Source: JAJZSS01 sp964463505 (lineage in GTDB: Bacteria > Chloroflexota > Anaerolineae > Anaerolineales > UBA4823). Taken from it: a stretch of 24,064 bases of DNA. Shown one piece after another: positions 1 to 8,082 of the stretch. Below the pieces are notes generated by a model, which did not search any database, was not told where the DNA came from, and saw nothing but the letters and a program-made list of their open reading frames with translations. The stretch is taken from positions 1 through 24,064 of the forward strand of contig CAYXDC010000051.1 of assembly GCA_964463505.1 (NCBI GenBank). The letters run 5' to 3'. Position 1 is the stretch's first letter. Each line of letters begins with the position of its first letter. The position numbers and the translations under genes are program-made.

Positions 1-56
1 CAACCTCCGTAAGGGTCTTTCACCCTCTAGTCAGCGCCCATGCTGGGCGCACCAAG

Positions 57-93
57 AAAAACCGGGCTGCATTTTGAATGCAGCCCGGTTTTT
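57..93. terminator. Bidirectional intrinsic terminator
   Basis: A perfect 17-bp inverted repeat (57-73 with 77-93) around a 3-nt loop has a GC-rich core and is flanked by an A-run on the left and a T-run on the right. It can therefore terminate transcription in both directions. It lies just beyond the rhomboid stop codon on the minus strand and probably also ends a gene to the left of the window. The first 56 bases hold only a small GCGCCC/GGGCGC hairpin (36-51) and no recognisable gene. Confidence 0.85.
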
Positions 94-119
94 GATTCTG
101 ATCGTCTGGCCTCGGAAAC

Positions 120-977
120 CTAGCCAACCGGCGCCAGCGGCGTGGTGAAGAACAACACCAGCATAATCCCAAAACAAACCAGTACGAAGATCAGCGCCGC
201 CAAGGCCAGCAGGTGATGGCTGATGGTTTCCTTGCGCCGCTCCTGGTATCCCAGCAGCATGGCTGCCAGCCAACCCACTATAAAACCGCCCAGGTGCCCC
301 CAGTTATCCACATTGGGAGCCAGCAAGCCAAAGATAAAGCCGATGGCCGCGTACATCAGCATATTGCGCGAGATACCCGAGCCGAATGTCCCGCCGCGGT
401 TGCGCCCGTAATAGATCAGTGCAGCAAATAAGCCGAAAATCGATCCCGAAGCGCCCACAAAGAGCGGCGTGCCCAGCAAGGTGCTGAGCGCTGCCCCACC
501 CACCCCCGCCAGGGTATAGATCACGAAAAAGCGCGAGCGCCCGAACAACTCCTCTGCCAGGGGACCAATGGAGCGCAGCCATAGCAGGTTGAAGGCAATG
601 TGCAGCAGGCTACCGTGCAGATAGGTGGCGGTGAGCAGGGTCCACCAACGCCCCATGTTCCAGGGGATGGTCCCGCCCATGCCCAGGCGGTAGAGCGAAG
701 ACGAGCTGGGCGCAAGGAGTCCAAACAAGCCGCCCGTGCGCAGCGAGCCGCTGATGTCCAGCAGAATGGCAGTCATATAGAGCGCGAAACAAGCCAGGAA
801 GATGCCTTCGCCAAAGCGCACCTGGCCGCGCAGCATGTCACTCAGCACGGGCAGCCTGGCAATGATGCCGGGGCGCGGCAGTTTGCAGTACAGGCAGTGA
901 TGAGCGTTATAGCTTATCAAGCGCCCACAGCGCGGGCAGTGAAACGTTGAACGGTGGCTTTCAGTGGTCTGGCGCAT
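120..977 (-). CDS. Rhomboid-family intramembrane serine protease with N-terminal zinc ribbon
   Basis: This 285-residue integral membrane protein should cleave transmembrane substrates within the bilayer. Residues 14-31 form a zinc ribbon with two CxxC pairs (CPRC and CLYC). The rhomboid core follows. It has a His/Asn-bearing helix (H121, H126, N130), the catalytic serine in GASG (S177) and the partner histidine in GHLGG (H228), which together make the Ser-His dyad. Hydrophobic helices run from about residue 57 to the C-terminus, and a further helix (about 257-277) follows the catalytic His. The ATG is preceded by only a weak AGGG ribosome site. The gene is monocistronic and ends at the strong terminator at 57-93. 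The family and active site are clear; the substrate and the role of the ribbon are unknown. Confidence 0.93.
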   Translation of the reverse strand: MRQTTESHRSTFHCPRCGRLISYNAHHCLYCKLPRPGIIARLPVLSDMLRGQVRFGEGIFLACFALYMTAILLDISGSLRTGGLFGLLAPSSSSLYRLGMGGTIPWNMGRWWTLLTATYLHGSLLHIAFNLLWLRSIGPLAEELFGRSRFFVIYTLAGVGGAALSTLLGTPLFVGASGSIFGLFAALIYYGRNRGGTFGSGISRNMLMYAAIGFIFGLLAPNVDNWGHLGGFIVGWLAAMLLGYQERRKETISHHLLALAALIFVLVCFGIMLVLFFTTPLAPVG

Positions 978-1037
978 GGCTTAACCCTATTGCAGAACAT
1001 AACGATAAGTCTGCCGGATAACCCCTTGGCACGCGTG

Positions 1038-1046
1038 AGTATAGCA
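1038..1046 (-). promoter_or_regulatory. Extended -10 promoter for the rhomboid gene
   Basis: On the minus strand the sequence reads TGC-TATACT, an extended -10 element with no convincing -35. Transcription would start near 1031 and give a leader of about 54 nt before the rhomboid ATG at 977. This is the best candidate in the 176-bp gap between the rhomboid gene and the DUF4432 gene. Confidence 0.45.
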
Positions 1047-1153
1047 TATTGTAATGCAGCGTGGGAAGTTGGTGGACTGTGACGATGATTATTCCAGAGA
1101 TGTAGCACTCCATCCAGCGGATCATGCGGCGGTATTCAGGCAGCAAGCGATGT

Positions 1154-2251
1154 TCAGTCGGCGCGCGGCGTGACCTCTCCGTCCGAGGAGATACCCGCCA
1201 CACGTTGTATGCCGGTGTAAATACAGGCTGCCAGGCGCGTATAACGCTGTTCGCCTGGCCCCAGCTTGAGGGCGCTGTGGTTGCGGATAGCCTGCTCCAG
1301 GCCCTGGGCGGGGAAGCTGGTCCACGGCTCCAGACTGGTGTAGTGCGCCCGCCGCCACCAGGGGAAGCCGGCGCGGAATTCGCCCAACTGCTCCAGATGC
1401 CAGATAAAGCGGAACAGCGCCGGGTCAAAGCTCAGGCCAAAACCCACCTGGCGTTGCGGATTGGTCAGCGCCACCCAGCCCTCCTGCAAGCCGGTCAGAT
1501 AAATCAGCTCTTCCACCTTGGCCTTCCCATGCGCCGGGATGTGGCTGGCATCCACCGGGTCGCCCTGTGGGGTCTGCAGGCGTGGCCACTCACCGCCCAG
1601 GCCGGGTATGTAGCGCCGCATGGCGTAGCCATCGGTCTTTTCGTGAGCGATCACCTGGCTGGCAGGCGCATCGATCACCGCCCCCTCTTCCAGGAATGGC
1701 CCGCCCAGGGAAATGCGCTGGCCCCACATCACGTGCAGGGCGATACCGGCTTCATTGGTCAGGCGTTCTTCCAGCACCAGCACGGCCTTGCCCGGCTCCA
1801 GGCTGAGGCGTTTTTCCAGCAGCAGGGGGATGGTCTGCAGGCGAGTGGTGAGCTGCACGGAGACGCGCTGCGGGGTATCCTCCAGCACAGACTGGGTCCA
1901 GGCGGCACGCGCCAGCTCGCCGTGGGCGCCATAGGGGGCGCCGCGCACCTCGGCCGGCGCGCCCCCGCTCGGCAAAGCCTCCTGCCAGCCCACCACGTAA
2001 TCACCGGGCAGCGCCGGATCGCGCTGGTCGGGGAGCAGCCCGGCAGGGTCATGGTAAAGGACGTCCAGGTCCAGGGGCTTATAGCGGAACTCGCTAATGT
2101 GCGTCCCATGTCCGGTAAGCAGCGTGACGCGCAGCAGCTCGTTCTCCAGGATCAAGGCCGGCGCGCCCTGGTAGCTCCAGGCGTTGGAGAGGCGGCAGCC
2201 GTGCGTGCGCAGGCCGCCGGGGAGAGTTTTCGATTTGGCAGTAGGGGTCAT
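1154..2251 (-). CDS. DUF4432 / aldose 1-epimerase-like protein
   Basis: This soluble 365-residue protein resembles the DUF4432 branch of the galactose-mutarotase superfamily, which binds sugars in a beta-sandwich. Family-like segments include an N-terminal strand pattern with GTHISEFRYKP-type sequence, followed by LDVLYHDPAGL, and a C-terminal WTSFPAQGL-type loop. The start at 2251 is chosen because GGAGG sits 6-7 nt upstream. The frame stays open for another 50 codons upstream, but that stretch is not homologous-looking and includes the TetR promoter region. The gene is divergent from the tetR-ABC operon, so the two share a 246-bp intergenic region. The substrate sugar cannot be told from sequence. 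Catalytic residues typical of GalM were not identified with confidence. Confidence 0.8.
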   Translation of the reverse strand: MTPTAKSKTLPGGLRTHGCRLSNAWSYQGAPALILENELLRVTLLTGHGTHISEFRYKPLDLDVLYHDPAGLLPDQRDPALPGDYVVGWQEALPSGGAPAEVRGAPYGAHGELARAAWTQSVLEDTPQRVSVQLTTRLQTIPLLLEKRLSLEPGKAVLVLEERLTNEAGIALHVMWGQRISLGGPFLEEGAVIDAPASQVIAHEKTDGYAMRRYIPGLGGEWPRLQTPQGDPVDASHIPAHGKAKVEELIYLTGLQEGWVALTNPQRQVGFGLSFDPALFRFIWHLEQLGEFRAGFPWWRRAHYTSLEPWTSFPAQGLEQAIRNHSALKLGPGEQRYTRLAACIYTGIQRVAGISSDGEVTPRAD

Positions 2252-2379
2252 GGCGCCTCCGGTCAGATAGGTGTGGGGATATGATACCCCATGCGCCTGA
2301 CAAATAGCGAAGAATTCCCGCCGCTCTGCTTTACCATTTCTGAACACCAGAGCAGAATGGCGCTGATAGAGCAACCTCC

Positions 2380-2408
2380 TTGACATCCTGAATAATCTCA
2401 TGTATTAT
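2380..2408 (+). promoter_or_regulatory. Sigma-70-type promoter of the tetR-ABC operon
   Basis: TTGACA (2380-2385), a 17-bp spacer and TATTAT (2403-2408) form a near-consensus promoter. Transcription would start near 2415, immediately before the palindromic operators at 2420-2469, so a bound repressor would block initiation or escape. Confidence 0.85.
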
Positions 2409-2419
2409 GTGACTGTACG

Positions 2420-2469
2420 GTCATATGACTGGTTAGTCATATGACTGACTGGTCTTACGACCACTCAGT
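2420..2469 (+). promoter_or_regulatory. Two tandem palindromic operators, probable TetR autoregulatory site
   Basis: Site 1 is a perfect inverted repeat with 11-bp arms (2420-2430 and 2435-2445) around a 4-nt spacer, with a TGACT-N4-AGTCA core. Site 2 has 11-bp arms (2444-2454 and 2459-2469) around TTAC, with one mismatch. Their centres are 24 bp apart and the arms overlap by 2 bp. They lie directly downstream of the -10 box and upstream of the TetR start. A TGACT-N4-AGTCA core is often seen beside TetR-family genes. Binding by the neighbouring regulator is inferred from position. Confidence 0.75.
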
Positions 2470-2497
2470 TATTTTTTTATGTGCGAGGAGGCTGCAG

Positions 2498-3211
2498 ATG
2501 CCCAAAGCAACCTTTTTCAACCTGCCAGATGAGAAGCGCAATTTGATCATTGAGCTGGCAATTGAAGAATTCGCCGAGCATGAGTATGCCCAGGCTTCAA
2601 TTTCGCGCCTGGTGGAACAGGCTGGCATTGCCAAAGGCAGCTTTTATCAGTACTTTGAGGATAAACGCGACCTGTTCATGTATCTGGTCGATCTGGTCGG
2701 GCAAGAGAAGATGACCATGCTGGCGGAGCATCCCCCACCCGACCCGGGGATGGGCGTATTCGACTATATCCACTGGCTGTTTGAGGCCGGGTTAGAGTTT
2801 CAAATCACACACCCACGCCTGATGCAGGTCGGGTACCGGGCATTGTACGGCAATCATATGCCTTTTCAAAGCGAGGCGCTGGAGCAAATGAAAGCCGCCG
2901 GAGAGGCGTTCTACCGGGATCTGGTAGAACAGGGCATCCGCCAGGGTGATATTGACCCTGACATCCACAAGGATATGGCGGTGTTTGTGCTCAGCACCTG
3001 GCTGAATGAATTCGGCAACCACATCCTGGGTAAACTCGCCATCGATCCTCAGCAGCTTATCGCCGGGGAGCTGGATCAAGCCCAACACCAGCGCATCCTG
3101 GAGGATGTAGACCACTTAATGAAAATTTTGCGTTTTGGTCTTGCTCCACATCAAGCCCACAATGCAATCCAGGTTCAACCAATTATGACGCGGAGTAATC
3201 CTCATGATTAA
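2498..3211 (+). CDS. TetR/AcrR-family transcriptional regulator
   Basis: This 237-residue DNA-binding protein has a TetR helix-turn-helix at about residues 12-60, with the typical turn AGIAKGSFYQYFEDKRDLF. The C-terminal ligand-binding and dimerisation half is variable. I place the start at 2498 because GAGGAGG lies 7 nt upstream. An ATG-like start at 2441 is in frame but falls inside the operators and would lack a ribosome site. The gene is first in an operon and its stop overlaps the ABC ATPase start by 8 bp. It very likely represses its own operon through the palindromes at 2420-2469 and is released by a compound the transporter exports. The ligand is unknown. Confidence 0.93.
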   Translation: MPKATFFNLPDEKRNLIIELAIEEFAEHEYAQASISRLVEQAGIAKGSFYQYFEDKRDLFMYLVDLVGQEKMTMLAEHPPPDPGMGVFDYIHWLFEAGLEFQITHPRLMQVGYRALYGNHMPFQSEALEQMKAAGEAFYRDLVEQGIRQGDIDPDIHKDMAVFVLSTWLNEFGNHILGKLAIDPQQLIAGELDQAQHQRILEDVDHLMKILRFGLAPHQAHNAIQVQPIMTRSNPHD

Positions 3212-4061
3212 GGCACAAAACTTGTTTTATTCGTACAGCAAGACTAACCAGTACCAGGTGAATGACGTCAGCTTTGAGGTCAAAGACGGTGAGATCTTCG
3301 GCTTTCTGGGCCCCAATGGCGCAGGAAAATCCACCATTGTGAAGATGCTGACCGGGCAGCTCAAGCCCAAGCAGGGCTCCGCCAGCGTGCTGGGGCTGGA
3401 TGTAGCTCGCAAGCCCAAGCAGGTGCAGGCCCAGGTCGGGATTTGCTTTGAGATCACCAACCTGTACGAGGACCTCAGCGCGGCCGCCAACCTGAATTTG
3501 TTTGCGCGCCTGTTCAATATCAAGGATTTCGATGCCGAAGCCCTGCTGGAACGTGTGGGCCTGGGCGGGCGCGGTCGCGACCTGGTTTCCAGTTATTCGA
3601 AAGGCATGAAACAGCGCCTGATGGTGGCGCGGGCTTTATTGAACCGCCCCCAGGTACTCTTTTTAGATGAGCCCACTGATGGACTGGACCCGGTGTCGTC
3701 TGATGCGATCCGGCGCATCATCCTGGAAGAGCGCCAGCGGGGGGCGACCGTCTTCCTGACCACGCATGATATGCTGGAAGCCGATAAGCTTTGCGACCGG
3801 GTGGCGTTCATCAACCAGGGGCAGATCGCGGCCATTGATACGCCGCATGCCCTCAAACAGAAGTACGGCAGGCGCTCGCTCAAAGCCCAGGTCGCCGGGC
3901 CGGAAGGACGCCTGGAATTGCGCGAGATCCCCCTGGATGATGGAAATTCCGCGGCTGCGGTGACCGAGCTGTTCACCCAGGAAAAGGTCATCACCCTGCA
4001 CAGCGAAGAAGCCACCCTGGAAGATATCTTCATTCAGATCACCGGAAGGGGGCTGGCATGA
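3204..4061 (+). CDS. ABC transporter ATP-binding protein (ABC-2 exporter)
   Basis: This 285-residue cytoplasmic ATPase drives the two permeases encoded next to it. Walker A is GPNGAGKS at 36-43, the signature is YSKGMKQR at 131-138, Walker B is VLFLDEP at 151-157 and the switch histidine is H188. The usual Q-loop glutamine is replaced by glutamate in ICFE (about residue 83). The C-terminal 60 residues after the ATPase core are the extension common in DrrA/NatA-type ATPases. It overlaps the TetR gene by 8 bp and the first permease by 4 bp (ATGA), which indicates translational coupling. The exported substrate is not evident; drug, lipid or peptide export is typical for this layout. Confidence 0.95.
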   Translation: MIKAQNLFYSYSKTNQYQVNDVSFEVKDGEIFGFLGPNGAGKSTIVKMLTGQLKPKQGSASVLGLDVARKPKQVQAQVGICFEITNLYEDLSAAANLNLFARLFNIKDFDAEALLERVGLGGRGRDLVSSYSKGMKQRLMVARALLNRPQVLFLDEPTDGLDPVSSDAIRRIILEERQRGATVFLTTHDMLEADKLCDRVAFINQGQIAAIDTPHALKQKYGRRSLKAQVAGPEGRLELREIPLDDGNSAAAVTELFTQEKVITLHSEEATLEDIFIQITGRGLA

Positions 4062-5116
4062 ACCCGCGCATGCTGGCTGCTTTGGTCTGGAAGGACATCA
4101 TCCTGTTCTTCAAGAACCGTTTCTTCGCCTTCATCAGCATTATAGGGCTGGTGGCTTACATCGCCATCTACTTCACCATGCCCAATACCGTGGATGAGAC
4201 CCTGGAACTGGCCTGGTTTGGGCCGCAGCTGCCTGGCATGGTGGTCAGCGAGCTGCAAGAGGATGGGCTGGAGCTGCGCAATTACCCCTCCGAGGAGGCT
4301 TTGCAGGAGGCCGTGCTTTCCGGCGAGGACCCTGTGGGGGTGGCTATGCCGCAGGATTTCCTGGAGCAGCTCTCTAGGGGCGACAAACCGCCGGTGCGCA
4401 TCTATTTCAAAACGGATGTGCCGGACGAGTACCGCGCCGCATATACCCTGTTCCTGGAGGAGCTGGGCTTCGAGCTCACCGGGAACACCCTGAATATTGA
4501 GTCCGAAGAAGTTGTCCTGGGACCCGACATGGCCGGTCACCAGGTGCCGCCGCGCCAGCGCATGCTGCCCTTGATCACGGTGTTCATCCTGATGATCGAG
4601 ACCTGGGGCCTGGCAGCCCTGATCAGCGCCGAAATCGAAGCGGGCACGCTGCGCGCCCTGCTCACCACACCGCTCACCATCCCGGGGCTGTTTGCCAGTA
4701 AGGGCTTCACCGGGGTGTTCATGGCCTTCACCCAGGTGGTCGTGCTGCTGCTGATCACCGGAGGCCTGCGCACTGAGCCCCTGCTGGTGCTGACGGCTTT
4801 GCTGCTGGGAGCTTTCCTGGTGACCGGGATCAGCTTCCTGATCGCCTCGGTGGCCGGGGATATGATGTCGGTGATGGCCTGGGGGATGCTGGCGTTGATC
4901 GTGCTGGCCATCCCGGCTTTCAATTTGCTGCTGCCCGGCCTGACGACCGATTGGATCAAAATCCTACCCTCCTATTACCTGGTGGATATCGTCTACCGGG
5001 TGCTGAACTTCGGCGCGGGTTGGAGCCAGGCCAGCAGCGGCCTGCTGACCCTGCTGGCTTTTGGGCTGGTCTTTTTTGTGCTGGGCGCCTATGCCCTGAG
5101 GAGGAAGTTACAATGA
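4058..5116 (+). CDS. ABC-2 type permease, first subunit
   Basis: This 352-residue membrane subunit has the ABC-2 layout. One N-terminal helix (about 20-40) is followed by a large extracytoplasmic domain (about 45-165). Five or six further helices lie between about 168 and 348, including the conserved stretch ISAEIEAGTLRALLTTPL that precedes the coupling region. The gene starts inside the ATPase stop codon (ATGA) and ends in an ATGA overlap with the second permease. It probably pairs with that permease as a heterodimer. The substrate is unknown. Confidence 0.92.
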   Translation: MNPRMLAALVWKDIILFFKNRFFAFISIIGLVAYIAIYFTMPNTVDETLELAWFGPQLPGMVVSELQEDGLELRNYPSEEALQEAVLSGEDPVGVAMPQDFLEQLSRGDKPPVRIYFKTDVPDEYRAAYTLFLEELGFELTGNTLNIESEEVVLGPDMAGHQVPPRQRMLPLITVFILMIETWGLAALISAEIEAGTLRALLTTPLTIPGLFASKGFTGVFMAFTQVVVLLLITGGLRTEPLLVLTALLLGAFLVTGISFLIASVAGDMMSVMAWGMLALIVLAIPAFNLLLPGLTTDWIKILPSYYLVDIVYRVLNFGAGWSQASSGLLTLLAFGLVFFVLGAYALRRKLQ

Positions 5117-6180
5117 AGCTGCGCAATGTAGGGATCTTGATTGTCAAAGAGATGGTGCAGGGCCCCAAGAGCTTTATGTTCATCCTGGCCCTGGTGGTGC
5201 CGGTGGTGTTCACCCTGCTGGTCTCGCTGATCTTCGGCACTTTTTTCAGTGGCAAGGCGCGCCTGGGAATCTTCGACGAAGGCAGCTCGCAAATGACCGG
5301 CCTAGCGCAGGCTAACGCAGCGCTGAGTGTTTCGGTCTATGACAGCAAAAATGAGCTTGAGGATGAGACGCGGCGCGGATCGGTGGATGTGGGCCTGGCG
5401 CTGCCGCAGGAATTCGACCGCCAGGTGCTTGCCAACGAGCTGGCGCGCATCCAAGTGTATGTGTGGGGCGAGAGCCAGATGCAGAACCGCATCATCCTCA
5501 GCGCGGCTGTGGTGCATGGCATCCGCCAGGTCGCCGGACAGGAAGTGCCGGTCGAGATCATCCAGACCGTCCTGGGCGAGGGGGTGAACATCCCCTGGGA
5601 GAAGCGCCTGCTGCCCTTGATGGTGTTGATCACGATTTTGATGGGCGGAACTTTAATCCCCTCTACTTCGCTGGTGATGGAGAAGATGAAGCACACTCTG
5701 CCCGCCCTGGCGGTTACCCCGGCGACCATGCTGGAAATTTTCACCGCCAAAGGGATCGTCGGCGCCATCGTCAGCTTAATGACCGGGTTGCTGATCCTGT
5801 TGCTGAACCGGGGCTTCGGCAGCCAGCCACTGCTGCTGGTGGGCATCCTGGTGCTGGGCTCCATCTTCAGCGCCCAGATCGGGATCATGCTTGGGTCGAT
5901 GGTCAAAGATATCAACACCCTGTTCGCCACCATCAAAAGCCTGGGCATCTTCCTGTATGCGCCGGGATTCGTGTATATCTTCCCGGACCTGCCCCAATGG
6001 ATCGGGCGCATCTTCCCCACCTATTACATCATCCAGCCGGTGCTGGAGGTCTCGCAGAATAACGCCGGACTGGCAGAGGTGGCCCCGGAGCTGGGCATCC
6101 TGATCGGGCTAATTCTGCTCAGCAGCGTGCTGCTGGCGGCGTTAGCGCAACGCCAGACGGAGGTCATGGCGGCAGTCTGA
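5113..6180 (+). CDS. ABC-2 type permease, second subunit
   Basis: This 355-residue permease is a distant paralogue of the preceding gene. It has an N-terminal helix (about 22-42), an extracytoplasmic domain, and a C-terminal membrane block starting near LPLMVLITILMGGTLIPS. The equivalent coupling segment is LVMEKMKHTLPALAVTP. I choose the ATG at 5113 because it overlaps the previous stop as ATGA and follows a strong GAGGAGGAAG ribosome site. The frame is open further upstream, but that part lies inside the previous gene. It completes the TetR-ATPase-permease-permease operon, which ends at the terminator at 6185-6224. Confidence 0.92.
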   Translation: MKLRNVGILIVKEMVQGPKSFMFILALVVPVVFTLLVSLIFGTFFSGKARLGIFDEGSSQMTGLAQANAALSVSVYDSKNELEDETRRGSVDVGLALPQEFDRQVLANELARIQVYVWGESQMQNRIILSAAVVHGIRQVAGQEVPVEIIQTVLGEGVNIPWEKRLLPLMVLITILMGGTLIPSTSLVMEKMKHTLPALAVTPATMLEIFTAKGIVGAIVSLMTGLLILLLNRGFGSQPLLLVGILVLGSIFSAQIGIMLGSMVKDINTLFATIKSLGIFLYAPGFVYIFPDLPQWIGRIFPTYYIIQPVLEVSQNNAGLAEVAPELGILIGLILLSSVLLAALAQRQTEVMAAV

Positions 6181-6184
6181 AACG

Positions 6185-6224
6185 AAAACGCTCCGGTGGG
6201 GTTATCTTCACCGGAGCGTTTTTT
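6185..6224 (+). terminator. Intrinsic terminator of the tetR-ABC operon
   Basis: A perfect 14-bp inverted repeat (6185-6198 with 6209-6222) with a 10-nt loop ends in a run of T. It begins 4 nt after the stop of the second permease. Confidence 0.92.
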
Positions 6225-6227
6225 CAT

Positions 6228-6243
6228 TTCCTCAGTTGAGGAA
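6228..6243. promoter_or_regulatory. Short perfect palindrome upstream of the Yip1-like gene
   Basis: TTCCTCA-GT-TGAGGAA is a perfect 7-bp inverted repeat between the upstream terminator and the Yip1-like gene. A TATATT at 6249-6254 follows, but it would leave a leader too short to contain the ribosome site. The palindrome may be a regulator site; evidence is positional only. Confidence 0.3.
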
Positions 6244-6271
6244 GCCATTATATTCAAAGGAGAAAAACAAC

Positions 6272-6853
6272 ATGTTAGTAGAACGCATCATTGGAGCATT
6301 CACTTTTCGCAAAGGCGTTTACGCCGAAGTAGAGAACGACACCACTTTCACCACCAACGCCTGGCTGATCGTCGCCGTGGCAGCCTTCCTGAGCGCCCTG
6401 GGCGGGGCGGCTGTGGCGGGCGGCTCGTTCACCAATATGTTCCTGGGGGCGCTGGTGGGGGCAGTCTTTGGCGTAGTCGGTTTTGCCATCTCAGCCTTCG
6501 TGATCAGCTGGATCGGAGCAAGCGTGTTCAAAGCCCAGGTGACGTTCGAGGAAGTGGTGCGCACCACCGGGCTGGCCTACGTGTGGAACGCGGTGGGCGT
6601 GCTGGGCATCCTGGGGGCTATCATGACCGTGCTGGGCTGCATTGTTGGCCCCATCCAATTTGCAGCAGCGATTGCCGGCCTGGTAGCAGCCATGTTCGCC
6701 ATCAAGGAGGCCCTGGACCTGGACTGGACCTCAACCATCATCACCGTGATTATCGGCTGGATCGTGCAGTTTGTCTTCAGCCTGATTGCCGGGGTGGTGC
6801 TGGGCGTGCTGGGCATCGGCGCCGCCGGGATTATGGGCATCTTCGCCCGGTAA
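6272..6853 (+). CDS. Yip1-like (YIP1 domain) multi-pass membrane protein
   Basis: This 193-residue hydrophobic protein has about five membrane segments: roughly residues 28-50, 55-85, 105-130, 133-150 and 160-190. It carries a short N-terminal cytoplasmic part (MLVERIIGAFTFRKGVY) typical of bacterial YIP1-domain proteins. The ATG at 6272 follows AAAGGAG at good spacing; the frame is open upstream, but those codons have no ribosome site. The gene stands alone between the ABC operon terminator and a nested palindromic repeat. The molecular role of bacterial Yip1-like proteins is not established, so none is assigned. Confidence 0.75.
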   Translation: MLVERIIGAFTFRKGVYAEVENDTTFTTNAWLIVAVAAFLSALGGAAVAGGSFTNMFLGALVGAVFGVVGFAISAFVISWIGASVFKAQVTFEEVVRTTGLAYVWNAVGVLGILGAIMTVLGCIVGPIQFAAAIAGLVAAMFAIKEALDLDWTSTIITVIIGWIVQFVFSLIAGVVLGVLGIGAAGIMGIFAR

Positions 6854-6946
6854 GTAATCCATCTGTCGAATAGAAAAGGGCGAAGCGGTTTTTCCGTCAG
6901 GATAATTTTACTTTTCCTGTTTCGCTCTACGAACTGGTCAACCAAC

Positions 6947-6991
6947 AACCCCCAGGGGTAAATCCTTCGGATTTTTAAACCCCTGGGGGTT
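6947..6991. repeat. Nested palindromic repeat, copy 1
   Basis: Outer arms of 13 bp (6947-6959 with 6979-6991, core CCCCAGGGG / CCCCTGGGG) enclose an inner hairpin AAATCC-TTC-GGATTT (6960-6974). The same architecture recurs at 13911-13964, so it is a dispersed element of REP or MITE type. Here it sits between two convergent genes (Yip1-like, plus; zinc-ribbon, minus) and could act as a shared terminator structure. The rest of 6854-7013 shows nothing recognisable. Confidence 0.75.
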
Positions 6992-7013
6992 ATGTTTCAA
7001 GAGCGATGCTATA

Positions 7014-7781
7014 TCAGACTAATTTTTGCCCGCACTCAGGGCAGAATTTGGCGCCTTTGGTCTCTGCTCCACAGTTGGGGCAGTTGGTCAGCAGGGGTTT
7101 TACTTCCAATTTAGCGCCGCATTCCGGGCAGAACTTGGCCCCGTGAGTATCGGCGCCGCACTGCGGGCATTTGGCGGTGGTGACGGTGGGTTGTACCATG
7201 CCCGTGCCGCATTCCGGGCAGAACCTGGTCCCGGCAGGCGCCAGGGTATTGCAGGACGGGCAGCGCGCCTGGCTGGCCGCGGCGGCTTCTTGAGCCTTTT
7301 TCATGCCCTCGGAGGCTTTCTCCACCACATCCCCCAGACCAAAGGCGTTGGCAAAACCCTTCAAGGCCGCTCCGGCCTGCACACCGCGCGATTCGGCGAT
7401 CTCACCCTGGCGCGGGCTGTCATCGTTGCAAGTGCCAGCCTGGGAGTCGAAATCGGTCAGGCAGACCACCCGCTGGCAGGTGGGGCACTGGCGGAAATGG
7501 GGCTGTACCTGCTGCCAGGCAGCTTCGAGCTGCTGCGGGGTGAGCTTCATGCTGTAGCGGGCATCCTCGCCCAGCACATTCTCAGCCAGATCAGAGCCCA
7601 CCAGCGGCACTTTGCGCAGCAGCCCGCCCAGGGCGGATTTCTTCAGGTCCTGGGCGACCACCGTGCCGATGGCCGGTTGGCTGCGGAACTCGCGGTTGCA
7701 GCTATCGCAATAGAAGATGGCATATGGGCCGGCTCCATCATTGCGAACGTCATAATTGGGCATGCGGGTGAAATTTGCCAT
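7014..7781 (-). CDS. Multi-zinc-ribbon protein
   Basis: This 255-residue, probably soluble protein has three tandem double-CxxC ribbons at its C-terminus: CPSC/CPEC (about 164-182), CPQC/CPEC (about 195-212) and CPNC/CPEC (about 224-240). The spacer AKFCPECG is nearly identical in the last two. A further CDSC (25-28) and a CPTC (99-102) with later cysteines suggest additional metal sites in the N-terminal half. A small-residue stretch (about 120-160) links the halves. The start at 7781 is preceded by AGGAG; an upstream in-frame start at 7805 lacks one. The ribbons suggest protein or nucleic-acid contact. I do not recognise a named family for the N-terminal domain, and no function is assigned. 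Confidence 0.85.
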   Translation of the reverse strand: MANFTRMPNYDVRNDGAGPYAIFYCDSCNREFRSQPAIGTVVAQDLKKSALGGLLRKVPLVGSDLAENVLGEDARYSMKLTPQQLEAAWQQVQPHFRQCPTCQRVVCLTDFDSQAGTCNDDSPRQGEIAESRGVQAGAALKGFANAFGLGDVVEKASEGMKKAQEAAAASQARCPSCNTLAPAGTRFCPECGTGMVQPTVTTAKCPQCGADTHGAKFCPECGAKLEVKPLLTNCPNCGAETKGAKFCPECGQKLV

Positions 7782-7825
7782 AGATAATCTCCTGGTTTTT
7801 TTCATAAGGAAAAGGTTTCGACTCC

Positions 7826-7854
7826 AGTTTAGCCCCCTGAAAGGGGAATGTCAA
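7826..7854 (-). promoter_or_regulatory. Promoter of the zinc-ribbon gene with a palindrome in its spacer
   Basis: On the minus strand TTGACA (7854-7849), a 17-bp spacer and TAAACT (7831-7826) form a good sigma-70 promoter, giving a leader of about 38 nt. The spacer contains a perfect inverted repeat CCCCT-GAA-AGGGG (7834-7846), placed where a repressor would block RNA polymerase. Confidence 0.75.
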
Positions 7855-7944
7855 TGGGGTAACCACTGATAATGAATTTACAATGTTGTTGGGAGCAAAC
7901 CTGCCCCTCCAATTCCCGGATTACGAGGAATGTGGGGTAAAATA

Positions 7945-7968
7945 CGATAATTACACTGTAATTTATCG
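7945..7968. promoter_or_regulatory. Near-palindrome in the region upstream of the VOC gene
   Basis: CGATAATTAC and GTAA-T-TTATCG form 10-bp arms with one extra T around a 3-nt centre. It lies in the AT-rich 7855-8082 gap, about 115 bp before the VOC gene. No convincing promoter was found in this gap, and the rest of it holds nothing recognisable. It may be an operator; this is positional inference. Confidence 0.3.
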
Positions 7969-8082
7969 CATTACAATCAATCCATTGGATATAAGATCAA
8001 TTTCAGAAAGTGCTCGAGATTTCAACAACCAGGTTATACGTAATGCCTGAGATGCCTGACAATTGATTGGAGGAAAACCCCC

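Noticed and set aside
1124..2284. A 386-codon plus-strand frame
   Set aside because: It lies opposite the DUF4432 gene, is rich in Gln/His/Arg as expected from an antisense GC-rich frame, and has no ribosome site.
7014..7270. Three similar units about 85-90 bp apart, resembling a CRISPR or tandem repeat
   Set aside because: They encode the three zinc ribbons of one protein, and the differences follow codons. There are no spacers of CRISPR type.
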